This document shows positions 35,230-45,094 of a stretch of DNA of 64,000 bases, one piece after another. The DNA is from Methanobacterium alkalithermotolerans (GTDB taxonomy: Archaea > Methanobacteriota > Methanobacteria > Methanobacteriales > Methanobacteriaceae). The stretch is taken from contig NZ_CP058560.1 of the NCBI RefSeq assembly GCF_018141185.1, positions 2,123,078 to 2,187,077 on the forward strand. The letters run 5' to 3'. Numbering within the stretch: position 1 is the stretch's first letter; every line of letters starts with the position of its first letter. Under the pieces are notes generated by a model. It did no database searches and was not told the DNA's origin. It worked only from the letters and a program-made list of their open reading frames with translations. The translations under genes and the position numbers were made by a program.

Positions 35230-35590
35230 ATTAAATTTTGAAGCTTTTGAAGACGCTCATGAAGGTTGAATGGGTGATATTGCAATCATGATTAAGCATC
35301 AAACCGTAATACTTGGCAAATATGTAAAATCAATCTTGAAATCCGGGTAATGGATTCAAACATCCAATAGGGCGATAGTCTTCATGTTGATAAACATAAA
35401 AACTTAAAGGCTGATTATATTCTTGCAAATCCTCTATTTAAGGATAGTAACTGATCGAAGGCGGTGAAGTTCTCTTTACTGCTGTAAATTGGGCATAATG
35501 GTCGATATAACACACAGAGAACTAATTATGAAGATATCAAGAAGATCACTGAGTTCATCGTATAGTTTACTAACATTATCACCGAAATAA
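35230..35590 (+). pseudogene. Decayed fragment of a type I HsdM methyltransferase
   Basis: One frame reads ASNRNTWQICKINLEIRV, then a TAG, then GDSLHVDKHKNLKADY and ILANPLFKDSN before TGA. This matches the middle of another HsdM subgroup (SNPTTWRLAKMNL, GDSxHNDxHPDLKAD, ANPPFNDSDW), with NPPF changed to NPLF. Just upstream, in a different frame, FEDAHEG, TGA, MGDIAI corresponds to the preceding HsdM segment. Several stops and at least one frameshift show that it is dead. It is a different lineage from the intact hsdM at 28003. Confidence 0.7.
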
Positions 35591-35751
35591 ACATATAACT
35601 TATAATATTATTGAATCTTTTTTGGGGACTCATCAGTTATTTTTTGTGTCCGTACTATATGCATCAAGGTTTTTTTTACTTATGTCCTTGTCTTGCAGCT
35701 TTGCTTCATCAGATTTTTTTCTTCAACCATTTTACTACGACTTTCTTCTCG

Positions 35752-36375
35752 TTAAAGGTTATTGAAATATTCTTTTATACCTTTAGCCATTAGTTGCCTT
35801 CTTTTTTCAATAAAATCAAAATATTGAAGATTCCAGAAACCTTCTGGCAAATCATAAGTATCTTGATAACTCTTTAATATATTAGCACGATCTACATCAG
35901 ATAAACTATTAACTAACTCATTCCAATATTCTTTTGGGTTTTTATCACTGATATTAATGTTATCCTTGTATTCGAGGTACATATAGTTAGCTACTTGATT
36001 ATAATCCTTTTGTTCATCTATTCCACTATTTTTCAAATAATTTTTAGGGAATAAGTGATGTAAATCTAACGTTTTTTCCTTCATTTTAATTAATGGATTT
36101 AAATGATCCCTTAATTTTATATTTGAAAACATTACATTTACATCTTTAAATATTAAGGATGCTTAATGTACTTTATAAGCATAGTTCCTTGTTGAAGAAG
36201 AAAATAATCTTTGAGGTAAAGTAATATTCCAATAATCTTCTGTTAATTCAGTTTTCATGATATCATTTAAGATATCTAGAAAATTCTCTTTACCTTTTAA
36301 TAATTGTAAATCTCTTTCGATCACACTTTCAGGAGATCCTGTATATCTATGGGTTAGTGTTTCATATGTCTCCAA
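35752..36375 (-). pseudogene. Decayed GmrSD/DUF262-DUF1524-like nuclease, C-terminal fragment
   Basis: The frame from 36375 reads METYETLTHRYTGSPESVIER, hits TAA at 36163-36165, then continues in the same frame to LDLHHLFPKNYLKN and on to 35752. RYTGSPES and the HHLFPK HNH-type motif are signatures of the DUF1524 nuclease half of GmrS/GmrD-type modification-dependent restriction proteins. The N-terminal DUF262 ATPase half is missing, and stops occur upstream. It is probably a remnant of a former type IV restriction gene. Confidence 0.7.
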
Positions 36376-36958
36376 TTCTTAAACTACTGGTTGCAGCTAA
36401 AAGAATTATTGATTTATATTTAAATTATTTGTAGGATATACAGCTTGTCTTATGTGATCTATCGTAGTATGTCCTTTTTCTAATTAATCTTATTATGAGG
36501 TTCTTTAATGGGGTTGGGTTCCGGTAATTAATAAATTTTATAGAATTTATAAAGATCTAATTATTTTAATAATTTATCGCGAGAACTGGTTTCAAACCTG
36601 GGACCATGAAAAAAGCTATATCCTAAAAGCCATAAAAAATATTATAGTTGTTTTTTCTTCTTGAACAGATTCGTAACCCTGATTTATCGAATATGCGACA
36701 TGATTAAAGCAATAAATACTATTTATTTATTTAATAATTAATAATCTTATTTTAACTAAAAAGAGACATACGCATGAAATTTGATATTCGTGACCATCCG
36801 GGATAGTAATTTCTAAATTTATTCAGTGTTTGAAAAGAAATTTTAAGCTCCCCTGCAATAATTAATTCTAAAATTATTTTTATTTATGACTATTAAGTAT
36901 TTGATATGATCCGCCATATATGTAATATACTTAATATAATAAAGTCTTAATATAATTT
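36376..36958. other. Gene-free stretch between decayed defence genes
   Basis: About 580 A+T-rich bases. The first part may hold unrecognisable remnants of the GmrSD-like gene. TATA-like sequence near 36931-36938 lies 25 bases before the ATG at 36959, fitting a leaderless transcript of the next gene. Confidence 0.4.
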
Positions 36959-38011
36959 ATGAAAATGAGTTTATATAGTAAAGTTACTATGGGGGAGCAA
37001 GAGTTTTTAATTGCAGAAATAGACAGTACTAGATACCCTAAATTAAATAAAGCTCTAAAATATATTCCTTTAGATGAATTTAATGATTTTTCAGAACTAA
37101 AAGATACTAAATTATATGATTTTTATCTGGAATTAAATAAAACCGAGATGAAAATCTTAAATGTTGCTGATGGTTCTATTGGTAATTCCGATCCTGATCA
37201 AGTTGCAGAAACTATGTTTTATAATAATTTAATGAAATTCATCTTGTCATGGAATCAGAAATTCTATGAATCATTAGATCAAAGCCATAATTTGGTATTA
37301 TCAGAAACTACGAAAAAAAAGTTAAATTTATGTTTAGCTTATTTTGCAGCATTTGATTCATATTTAAGCTGGATTTTAGAAGAATCTAGATTTTATTCCA
37401 TTCCTCTGATATTAGATGCAATTTCTGAAATTGAAGCGTCATTTGTTTTGTCTTCGAGTTTTTATTATAAACAAGCAGCACATTTATTTAGAAATTTTTT
37501 AGAATTAGTCGTTGCGCAGTATTATTTTTCCACAAATACTAAAAATTTTGATGATTGGCGGACTCTACCCCACGTGAACATGCCAAGATTTAGAGGGAAA
37601 GATGGGATGATTACAAATTTAAGGAAAAATGGGAAAATTAATAATACAGAAGAAGAAAAGTTAGCGCAATTATTTGGAACTCTATCCGCATACACTCATT
37701 CAAAATATGAAAAATTAGTTCATATAGATTCTAAAACAAAAAAATCAATTCCTTTTGGTTATAATTCTCGATATTTTGAAGAATGGATGAATTTAGGAAT
37801 AGAATGTATGGAAATTGGACTAAAAATATTAGCAAAACATACTGAAGACTGGGAAAAACAATTAGAAGATGAAGAAGATTTATTATGTCCAAAATGTCAT
37901 GAAAAAGCTTTTGAAACTATTTTAGAGAAATACGGAAAAACAGAAATAATGCTTCACACTTGTAAAAACTGCAACCAACAAATTAGAACTGATGTTTTAA
38001 TTGAAAAATAA
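36959..38011 (+). CDS. Helical protein with C-terminal zinc ribbon, function unknown
   Basis: The 350-residue protein is mostly helical. A hydrophobic helical block (AHLFRNFLELVVAQYYF near 180-196) is followed by a C-terminal zinc ribbon with CPKC and CKNC pairs near 315-340. The region with FGTLSAYTHSKYEKLVH near 230 has a histidine pattern seen in some HEPN-like families, but no R-x4-6-H motif is present. It has no ribosome site; a TATA-like box 25 bases upstream suggests a leaderless mRNA. Position within the island suggests defence; the function is unknown. Confidence 0.6.
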   Translation: MKMSLYSKVTMGEQEFLIAEIDSTRYPKLNKALKYIPLDEFNDFSELKDTKLYDFYLELNKTEMKILNVADGSIGNSDPDQVAETMFYNNLMKFILSWNQKFYESLDQSHNLVLSETTKKKLNLCLAYFAAFDSYLSWILEESRFYSIPLILDAISEIEASFVLSSSFYYKQAAHLFRNFLELVVAQYYFSTNTKNFDDWRTLPHVNMPRFRGKDGMITNLRKNGKINNTEEEKLAQLFGTLSAYTHSKYEKLVHIDSKTKKSIPFGYNSRYFEEWMNLGIECMEIGLKILAKHTEDWEKQLEDEEDLLCPKCHEKAFETILEKYGKTEIMLHTCKNCNQQIRTDVLIEK

Positions 38012-38093
38012 TTGATTATTCACAAAACAAAATAATTAAATTTAATTATAGTATATATAAAACAGTAATCATTCGTAAAAATAAGGTGTGTAG

Positions 38094-38990
38094 ATGGGTA
38101 AAATTCAAGAATATCCTGACCTAGTTGATACATTTGATAATCTAAGTTTAGATAATGTGGTTAGTAGAAGAATAGGTCATATAACCATTATATGACTATT
38201 TTCAACGGTTATTGAGAGATGTTGGAATAAAAAATGTGGATTAGATGATAATGATATTAAGAATACTCATCTAAAGTTAGATGGGTGCATGTGAGATCAT
38301 GTTTAGAATATTGAAGCTCCTGACAAATGGGATGCTTTGATAAATACTATGCAGAATATTCGTAGTAAAATTGAGTATGATAATTATTATGGCCCTAAAA
38401 AATCTAGTCTGAATGAAATACGAGTGAAACTACCTGAATTTACTACTTGGATTTTAGTGTTTCAGAAGAATATTTAAAAAATCTAATAATTTCACTTTTA
38501 AAGAAAATTATTTCAAAACTTGAATCGTAATATTGATGAAGTTGAAATAATTCTCGAATGTATTGTATGGATGATTCTAAAGAACATCTAATAGATTTAA
38601 AGATTTAATGCAATAATCTTTTTAACACATAAACCATTTGGTAGAGCGAATACTAGTGATTCTATTAATCACATGATTTACTCAATTCATTTTTAAAGTT
38701 AATTAATAAACAGATTCTAAAATTAGGGTTGGATTTGATGCCTGTTTGTTCCTATTCTGATGAAAAATACTAATGTTGATAATAATATGATAGATAGTTG
38801 TGAATGTGGATTTTTTTCAGTTTATATCAATGAAAATTTGGATGTTATGCCTTGTTCTTTCTGTAATGATAATAAACCAATATAACTTAAAGAATTTGAT
38901 TTTGAAGAGATGGTTAAATAAATTTTCTGATTATAGAAGTTTTATTTCTAATAATGGGAGAGTTGACTGTGGAGATTGTAATAAATAAAT
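38094..38990 (+). pseudogene. Decayed gene(s), 3' part radical-SAM/SPASM-like
   Basis: The 5' part starts at ATG 38094 (MGKIQEYPDLVDTFDNLS) and is broken by TGA at two places and by a frame change near 38450. Its identity is unclear. The 3' part (about 38700-38990) reads LKLGLDLMPVCSYSDEKY, then CECGFFSVYINENLDVMPCSFCNDN and, after a frame change, KEFDFEEM, then SDYRSFISNNG and CGDCNK. Cysteine spacing and the 'yiN-nl-DVmPCSFc' pattern match the C-terminal SPASM iron-sulphur domain of radical SAM proteins. Whether the two parts were one gene is unknown. Confidence 0.5.
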
Positions 38991-39090
38991 GATTGTAGAG
39001 GACTAATCAATTTTAAAGACTTAAAAAGAAAATTAATTTAAAAACAAACATATTTATAGGATTGATTGATTAATGGATAATAATTAATAA

Positions 39091-39963
39091 TTAGTGTGTA
39101 GGTGCTTTATCTTTTTCATGTTGTGGTTGATAAAACCAGAAATTAATTGGATTTGTAGGTTGCCAAGTTTTAAGGCCTTTGGTACTATTTAAACTCACTC
39201 CCATCTTTTTTCCACTGCAAGTATTTTTAAATGCTTCTAACACTAAACATCTTTCTCTGTCTCTTCTCGAAAGTTTAATTTCGATGGGGAATAATCGAGT
39301 TTGAACTTGGGGTATTTTTGATTCTTTCCATTTTTCAAAATTAGTTCTTGAATAAATAGCCATACCTGCAAAAATATCTGCTAATTGAATTAAGGGTTTT
39401 TTTTGAGGTGCAGATGGTATTATTTTAAGTTTATACTGATTTAAAATATTTAATTTAAAATTACCATCCTTATCTTGTTCATTAAATTGAATTAATCCTT
39501 TATTATTAAGAAGTTTAACTAACTTTTCCCAGTCAATGATATTGTTTTGATCTGCATATACTTCCCAAACAGAGTTTTTAGGCCATCTTTTCATCAAAAC
39601 ATCTTTTAATAGCTTATAATACATTCTAGCTAAATTTTCTCCATCATCTCTCCCAGAAATGTTATGTCTACTATCTTGGGTGTCCCAAACTAAGATATCA
39701 GCACGTAACTTTTCATTTACTGCATAATTAATAGTTAAATTGATGATTTCTGAAACACAAAAACGCATATTCGCACTACGAAGTTCATGCCATTTAACAT
39801 GTCTTAAATTATTAAATCCATATTTTGAGCAAATGCTTAAAAATGTTGATTCAATATTTTCTAAATCATCTTGAGGGATCGAAATCATACCTATGGATTG
39901 ATATTGACCAGTATTATATTCTGACTCATCTGAAAAGGCACAATGTGTTACTCTTTCAAACAT
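39091..39963 (-). CDS. DUF3800 (RNase H-like) protein
   Basis: The 290-residue protein begins with a strand containing FSDES (Asp near 11) and shows ILVWDTQD, YADQNN and the late QLADIFAG motif, which together are the acidic signature of DUF3800, a family with an RNase H-like fold common in defence islands. The ATG at 39963 is preferred over GTG 39972, because GTGATTTTC then serves as ribosome site. It has a single-gene transcript, divergent from the 1261-residue protein gene. Nuclease activity is predicted for the family but not proven. Confidence 0.75.
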   Translation of the reverse strand: MFERVTHCAFSDESEYNTGQYQSIGMISIPQDDLENIESTFLSICSKYGFNNLRHVKWHELRSANMRFCVSEIINLTINYAVNEKLRADILVWDTQDSRHNISGRDDGENLARMYYKLLKDVLMKRWPKNSVWEVYADQNNIIDWEKLVKLLNNKGLIQFNEQDKDGNFKLNILNQYKLKIIPSAPQKKPLIQLADIFAGMAIYSRTNFEKWKESKIPQVQTRLFPIEIKLSRRDRERCLVLEAFKNTCSGKKMGVSLNSTKGLKTWQPTNPINFWFYQPQHEKDKAPTH

Positions 39964-39972
39964 GAAAATCAC

Positions 39973-40349
39973 TTTAAATTACTTATTATTATGTTATTTA
40001 TAGAATTTATCATTTATACTATTCTTTAAGTAAAATATCATGAATGATAGTCCAATGAATTAATAATATGTATTAATAAAGTGTAAATTGTGTCTTAGTA
40101 AATAATATGTTTTCAAAATATCATAAATTTATTAATTTTTAATATAAAATATATGTAAATATTTATTCTAACCAAGTGGATTCTAAACATTATTAATTTA
40201 TGGATTTATGGAAAAATGAAGCTTTGGGCTTTCAAAAGTGGAATAAAATTAATTTGAATGTATTTATTAAGAGAAATGCTACTGAAAAATTCAATAAGAT
40301 TAAAAATTCAATACTTAAACAATAATTTATCTATTTATACGACAATTAG
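39973..40349. other. Divergent intergenic region
   Basis: About 380 bases, very A+T-rich, between the minus-strand DUF3800 gene and the plus-strand 1261-residue gene. It must hold both promoters; TATA-like TTATTTATAG near 39994 (minus side) and CTATTTATAC near 40331 (plus side) are candidates. No other feature seen. Confidence 0.4.
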
Positions 40350-43300
40350 ATGAATATAAATTTAACTAGGGGTGTTTTTATAAAACGTATTAAAGCAAAC
40401 AATTTAAAAAATTGGGCTTCGACTAGAGAATGTCAAGAAAATCTTCCTTTATTAATACGTCGTCTAATACATGCAACAGTTAAAGATATCATTTATATTT
40501 TGTTTCCTGCCGGAGAAAGTATAATTAATCCCGGTTATGATGGTTTGCTTAATGTTTACAAAGGGACAACATATGTTCCTGATGGTTGTTCAGTGTGGGA
40601 ATTAGGATGTGGTGAAGACATTAAAATTAAGGCTAATTCAGATTATAATAAAAGAAAAAAAGATCCTTTAAATGTAGATCCTTCTAAAACAACTTTCGTA
40701 TTTGTTACTCCGAGAAGATGGAGAGATAAAACTATCTGGATTGAAGAAAAGCGAAAAGAATCTTTTTGGAAAGATGTACGTGCTTATGATGCGGATAATT
40801 TAGAAGATTGGATTGAACAAACTATTGCGGTTAGTATATGGTTTGCCCAGCATTTACAAATATATCCGGGGGATGTTGTCTCACTAGATCACTGGTGGGA
40901 AAATTGGAGTAATAGCACTAATCCTCCTTTAATACCAAACCTCATTTTGGCAAGTAGAGATCATGAAATTAGAGCGGTTCAAGATTGGTTAAGAACTCCA
41001 TCTTCCATTATAATGGTTCAAGCAGATACTGAAGATGAATCAATAGCATTTCTAGCTTCTGTTATTTATTCATTACCTGAAAAAGAAAGAGAAAGTCATT
41101 TGTCTCGGAGTTTAATCACAGAAACTTCTCATGATTTTAGACATGTATGTATAACTAGTGGATCCAACTTAATTGTTATTGCTGGACCTAATGAAACTGA
41201 ATGGTTTCATTCAGCTAGAAAAAAAGGCCATTGTGTTTATGTACCTTTATCTCCAGAAAATAATATTCCCCGTGCAACTAATCTTTCACGTATTGGAAAA
41301 GAACAATTTATTTCAGCACTTATTGAAATGGGAATATCCGAAGAAATGGCCAAAAAATATTCTAAAGACACCAAAAGAGAGATTACTATATTGCGAAGAC
41401 AATTGTCATTAATTAACACAGAACCAGAATGGGGTAAAATTGATTCTGTTAAAAATATACTTCCTGTGTTGTTAGCAGGTAGTTGGATTGAGTCTAAAAA
41501 ATCAGATGAAGAAATAATTAGTTTATTAGCTAATGAATCTTATGAATCTTTTTCTAAGAAATTATATACTTTACAACACAAACCTGATTCACCTATACTT
41601 AAAATTGGGGATTTATGGCAATTAAGATCACCAGAAGAGGCCTGGTATACTTTAGCTCGTTTTATAACTCATTCGGATATTGAAACTTTTAAGGAAATAT
41701 TTTTAGATATTTTGAAAACAAAGAATCCTTCACTAGAATTAGATCCTGAAAAACGTTGGATGGCAGCAGTTTGTGGTAAGATACAAAAATATTCTGATAC
41801 TTTGAGGAAAGGGATCTGTCAATCTGTTATATTCATAGCTCTTTGTGGTGATGATGTAAAAATACCATTATCTACTACTTCTCAAACATGGGTTGATAAT
41901 TTAGTAAGGGAATTGTTACATAAAGCAGATTGTGATTTATGGAATTCACTTTTAGATGTATTGCAACTCATTGCTGAGGCATCCCCTACTTCGTTTATGG
42001 ATGCAATAGAAAATTCTTTGACATATGATGAAAAGCCGATTATGTGTTTATTTGAAGAATCCGAAGGTTTAATAGGACCATCTACTAATCATTCAAGTCT
42101 GCTCTGGGCTTTGGAAATTTTGGCTTGGATGCCAAATTTACTTTCTCGTGTTACTATGATTTTAGGGCAATTAGCAAAGTATGACCCTAATACTGATAGT
42201 AGAGTGATTAATCGGCCCAAAAATAGTTTGCGTGGCATTTTTCTTTTGTGGAACCCTCAAACTTATTCATCCTTAGAAAAACGTTTAGACATTTTAGATG
42301 TGCTAGTTGAAAGATATCCTGAAATTGGATGGAATCTTCTAATTGATTTGATGCCTAAGAATCATGACATTGGTTATCCTACGTCTAAACCAGTTTGGAG
42401 ACAAATTTCTGAAAAAACAGATATGAAAATTACAATTTCTGAAATTATGGATGGCACTAAAGAGATAGTAAATAGATTACTTAGCAATGTAGGTAATGAT
42501 GGAGCACGTTGGGTTAAAATATTAGACAATTACTCTGAACTTCCACGAGATGAAAGAAATAGGATACGAGAACGACTTTCGTGCGATACAGATAAAATTT
42601 TGATCTACCGCTATGAATTATGGATTAAGCTTCGAAAAATAATTTCTAGACATAGATCTTATCCTGATGCAGAATGGGCGCTTCCAGAAGAAGAATTAAA
42701 AAATCTTGAAGAGATTTATCTATCTTTAGAACCTGAGGATATGATTGACAAGTTTGGCTGGCTTTTTGATGGTTTGCCTGATTTATTAGAAGGAATTGAT
42801 ATTGTAAAACGTCATGATGATGAACACTTTATTAAACTTAGAATAAATGCGTTAAATGAGATTAGAAATGAATATGGCTTTGAAGGATTAGTACGGTTAG
42901 CAGAGAGAATTAAATCACCTATTTACTTAGGACGCACATTAGCTGAAGATAATATAGATCCTATTGAAGAAGAAAAGCTTTATTCACTACTTGAAGAAAA
43001 TGAATCCAAAATGATTTTTGTTAAAGAGTATATCTTCCGCAAAGCATTCAATGATAATGAATGGATTAAAAATCTAGTTAATAAATCTCGAACTGAAAAT
43101 TGGTCAAATTTAAAAATTGCTAATTTTTTTACAGCTTTACCCTCAAGAATGTTTGTTTGGAATTTATTGAAATCTTTCAATGAAAATATACAAAAAGAAT
43201 ATTGGAAAAAATGTGGTTTTGGAGGCATTACTGCGAAATCTGAAGATAAAATTTATTATATAAAACAAATGGTTAAATTCAAAAGGTACTTCAACGCACT

Positions 43301-44135
43301 CGATATTGCTGCTTTATACGCTGAAGAGATACCTTCTGAATTGATAATCCAAATATTAGAAAAAGCAGCAACTGAGCAAAGTGAAGATGAATTTAGAATT
43401 GACTATTATGATATTGAAAAGTTGTTTGAAGAATTATATAAATCTAATTATCAAAGAAGTGAAATAGCAAAGTTAGAATGGTATTATTTGGCTTTTCTTG
43501 CTAGTGTAACTAGTAGAAGACCCCCTAAAATGTTACATAACGAATTAACTAATAACCCTGAATTCTTTTTAGAGGTTATTAAACACGTATATAAACGAAA
43601 AGATGAAAATGAGGATGATGATGGAGAAAATATTTCTCCAGAACTATTAAAGCAAAGAGCAACTCTCTCTTTAAAGCTGCTCCGTAGCTGGAAATCTATA
43701 CCGGGCAGTACAAATGGTCAAATAAATTATACGATATTAAAATCATGGATAGATAAATCTAGAGAACTATGCGTAAAATCCGATCGAATTGATGTATGTG
43801 ATATACAGATTGGGCAATTATTAGCAAATGCAGAATTTGAAGAGGATATATGGCCTCCTGAAGCAATATGTAAAATAATTGATAGTATACCTAGTGAAAA
43901 ATTACATACTGGATTTAAAATTGGAGTTTCTAATAAAAGAGGAGTATTTACTAAGTCATTAGATGAAGGGGGAAAACAAGAAAAGGCTTTATCTGAAAAG
44001 TATAAAAAGTATGCAGATAAATTAAATATTCGCTTCCCAAAGACAGCTTCAATATTATATGATATTGCGGCAGATTACAATAATCAAGCTAAAATAGAAG
44101 ATGAAGAAGTTGAAAAATGGGATTTAGAATATTAA
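40350..44135 (+). CDS. Large putative antiviral protein: N-terminal nuclease-like domain, degenerate NTPase, helical repeats
   Basis: The 1261-residue protein has an N-terminal domain (~15-170) with PAGESIINPGYDG, a strand-turn reading SVWELGCGEDIKIKA, and TFVFVTPRRW, then WFAQHL. D, E and K at the expected places suggest a PD-(D/E)XK-type nuclease. Residues ~190-310 resemble a STAND/AAA module (ASRDHEIRAVQDWL, VPLSP) but lack a Walker A; IIMVQADTEDESIAFLA stands where it should be. The remaining ~900 residues are helical, probably HEAT/TPR-like, as in sensor proteins such as Avs. The ATG at 40350 has no ribosome site, while GGGGTG at 40369 is followed five bases later by ATA 40380. Stand-alone gene; function inferred. 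Confidence 0.6.
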   Translation: MNINLTRGVFIKRIKANNLKNWASTRECQENLPLLIRRLIHATVKDIIYILFPAGESIINPGYDGLLNVYKGTTYVPDGCSVWELGCGEDIKIKANSDYNKRKKDPLNVDPSKTTFVFVTPRRWRDKTIWIEEKRKESFWKDVRAYDADNLEDWIEQTIAVSIWFAQHLQIYPGDVVSLDHWWENWSNSTNPPLIPNLILASRDHEIRAVQDWLRTPSSIIMVQADTEDESIAFLASVIYSLPEKERESHLSRSLITETSHDFRHVCITSGSNLIVIAGPNETEWFHSARKKGHCVYVPLSPENNIPRATNLSRIGKEQFISALIEMGISEEMAKKYSKDTKREITILRRQLSLINTEPEWGKIDSVKNILPVLLAGSWIESKKSDEEIISLLANESYESFSKKLYTLQHKPDSPILKIGDLWQLRSPEEAWYTLARFITHSDIETFKEIFLDILKTKNPSLELDPEKRWMAAVCGKIQKYSDTLRKGICQSVIFIALCGDDVKIPLSTTSQTWVDNLVRELLHKADCDLWNSLLDVLQLIAEASPTSFMDAIENSLTYDEKPIMCLFEESEGLIGPSTNHSSLLWALEILAWMPNLLSRVTMILGQLAKYDPNTDSRVINRPKNSLRGIFLLWNPQTYSSLEKRLDILDVLVERYPEIGWNLLIDLMPKNHDIGYPTSKPVWRQISEKTDMKITISEIMDGTKEIVNRLLSNVGNDGARWVKILDNYSELPRDERNRIRERLSCDTDKILIYRYELWIKLRKIISRHRSYPDAEWALPEEELKNLEEIYLSLEPEDMIDKFGWLFDGLPDLLEGIDIVKRHDDEHFIKLRINALNEIRNEYGFEGLVRLAERIKSPIYLGRTLAEDNIDPIEEEKLYSLLEENESKMIFVKEYIFRKAFNDNEWIKNLVNKSRTENWSNLKIANFFTALPSRMFVWNLLKSFNENIQKEYWKKCGFGGITAKSEDKIYYIKQMVKFKRYFNALDIAALYAEEIPSELIIQILEKAATEQSEDEFRIDYYDIEKLFEELYKSNYQRSEIAKLEWYYLAFLASVTSRRPPKMLHNELTNNPEFFLEVIKHVYKRKDENEDDDGENISPELLKQRATLSLKLLRSWKSIPGSTNGQINYTILKSWIDKSRELCVKSDRIDVCDIQIGQLLANAEFEEDIWPPEAICKIIDSIPSEKLHTGFKIGVSNKRGVFTKSLDEGGKQEKALSEKYKKYADKLNIRFPKTASILYDIAADYNNQAKIEDEEVEKWDLEY

Positions 44136-44471
44136 AAATCTCATGGTTTTAATTTTTATCCAATTTTTTAAATTCATATTTAAAAAAATATTTATTGGGG
44201 AAATTTAAAATATTAAATAATTGGTTTTCCTTGCTGAGCGGATTCTTTACCATTATATTACGAAGTAAACTACCACCCTAGTAAATAGTTAAGAACTTCC
44301 TTAAATATCCAATTTTTTGGATCAATGAATAATATAGAAACTCAAAAAAAAATCTGTTTTTTAATATACTCTAAAAAAATTAATTATTTTTAAGCTTCAA
44401 CATTTTTAACAAAAAACGGATTAGATTGGTTTCTAATAATATATAATGCAATTAATTGTTGGAGGGAAAAA
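44136..44471 (+). promoter_or_regulatory. Intergenic region with promoter at its 3' end
   Basis: About 335 bases with no gene. A clear TATA-like element AATAATATATAAT at 44435-44447 precedes the GGAGGG ribosome site at 44461 by 14 bases; it probably drives the small ORF at 44472 and the TfoX-like gene. Confidence 0.45.
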
Positions 44472-44567
44472 ATGAAAGAAGATTTTGATCTGTCATCCAA
44501 TGTATATTGGAAGAAGATGGTTTGGGGCCTTATTTTAGGCATTATGGGTGCACAAACTGCTATATGA
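44472..44567 (+). CDS. 31-residue membrane peptide (frame resumes after TGA)
   Basis: ATG 44472 follows the strong GGAGGGAAAAA site. It encodes MKEDFDLSSNVYWKKMVWGL and a hydrophobic helix ending GAQTAI before TGA at 44565. After the TGA the frame gives only GFGGI and a TAA overlapping the next start region, whose GGGGGAATTTA is that gene's ribosome site. The peptide may be a genuine small membrane protein or a translational-coupling leader. Confidence 0.4.
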   Translation: MKEDFDLSSNVYWKKMVWGLILGIMGAQTAI

Positions 44568-44584
44568 GGTTTTGGGGGAATTTA

Positions 44585-44926
44585 ATGGGCAAATTAAATT
44601 TTAATCTAGAACATAAAATAGTCCTTGACTCGTTTTTACTGGAAATAAATGCTGTGGTGCCAGGTAAAATGTTTGGATATCCTGCATATTATGTTAATGG
44701 GAAATTATTTGCATGTCTTTATGAAAATGGGGTAGGCATAAAGCTTCCCGAGTATAAAGCCAGGGAACTTGTTGGAGAAGAGGGAATAATTCATTTTCAG
44801 CCATTAGGTCGGCGAAAAATGAAGGAATGGATTCAAATAAATAGGGAGAATTCTGAAGATTATTTAAAAGATAAATGGATCTTTGAAAGTTCTATTAAAT
44901 TTGTTTCGTCTTTAGCTAAGAACTAA
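44585..44926 (+). CDS. TfoX N-terminal-domain-like protein
   Basis: The 113-residue protein starts at ATG 44585 behind GGGGGAATTTA. It shows the TfoX-N pattern KMFGYPAYYVNGKLFACLYENGVGI in the middle and LGRRKMKEWIQI later, as in small single-domain TfoX/DUF1801-like proteins. In bacteria TfoX is linked to competence regulation; the single-domain archaeal versions have no known role. It is soluble and cytoplasmic. An upstream 31-residue ORF probably shares the transcript. The longer alternative frame from 44507 has no ribosome site. Confidence 0.65.
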   Translation: MGKLNFNLEHKIVLDSFLLEINAVVPGKMFGYPAYYVNGKLFACLYENGVGIKLPEYKARELVGEEGIIHFQPLGRRKMKEWIQINRENSEDYLKDKWIFESSIKFVSSLAKN

Positions 44927-45094
44927 CGAAAAATAATTTAATTATATCTTTTAAAATAGTTTTAATTCATTTTAGAATATTTAGCAGTATTAGATATTTT
45001 AAAATTCTTTTAAGCGTTTATCCATGCTCATAAAATTATTTTAGAAGTTTAAGGTAAGATCCTATATTAAAATAGAGATAGTGGTTCAATTTAT

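Noticed and set aside
35611..35793. 60-residue plus-strand ORF
   Set aside because: Aromatic-rich, no ribosome site, lies between two decayed genes and overlaps the GmrSD-like remnant on the other strand.
36585..36625. tRNA-like piece (GGTTTCAAACCTGGGACC)
   Set aside because: It resembles a T-arm but no acceptor, D or anticodon stems could be assembled around it.
44507..44583. N-terminal extension of the TfoX-like protein from 44507
   Set aside because: It has no ribosome site and overlaps the ORF at 44472 in another frame; ATG 44585 has a strong site and matches the usual family start.
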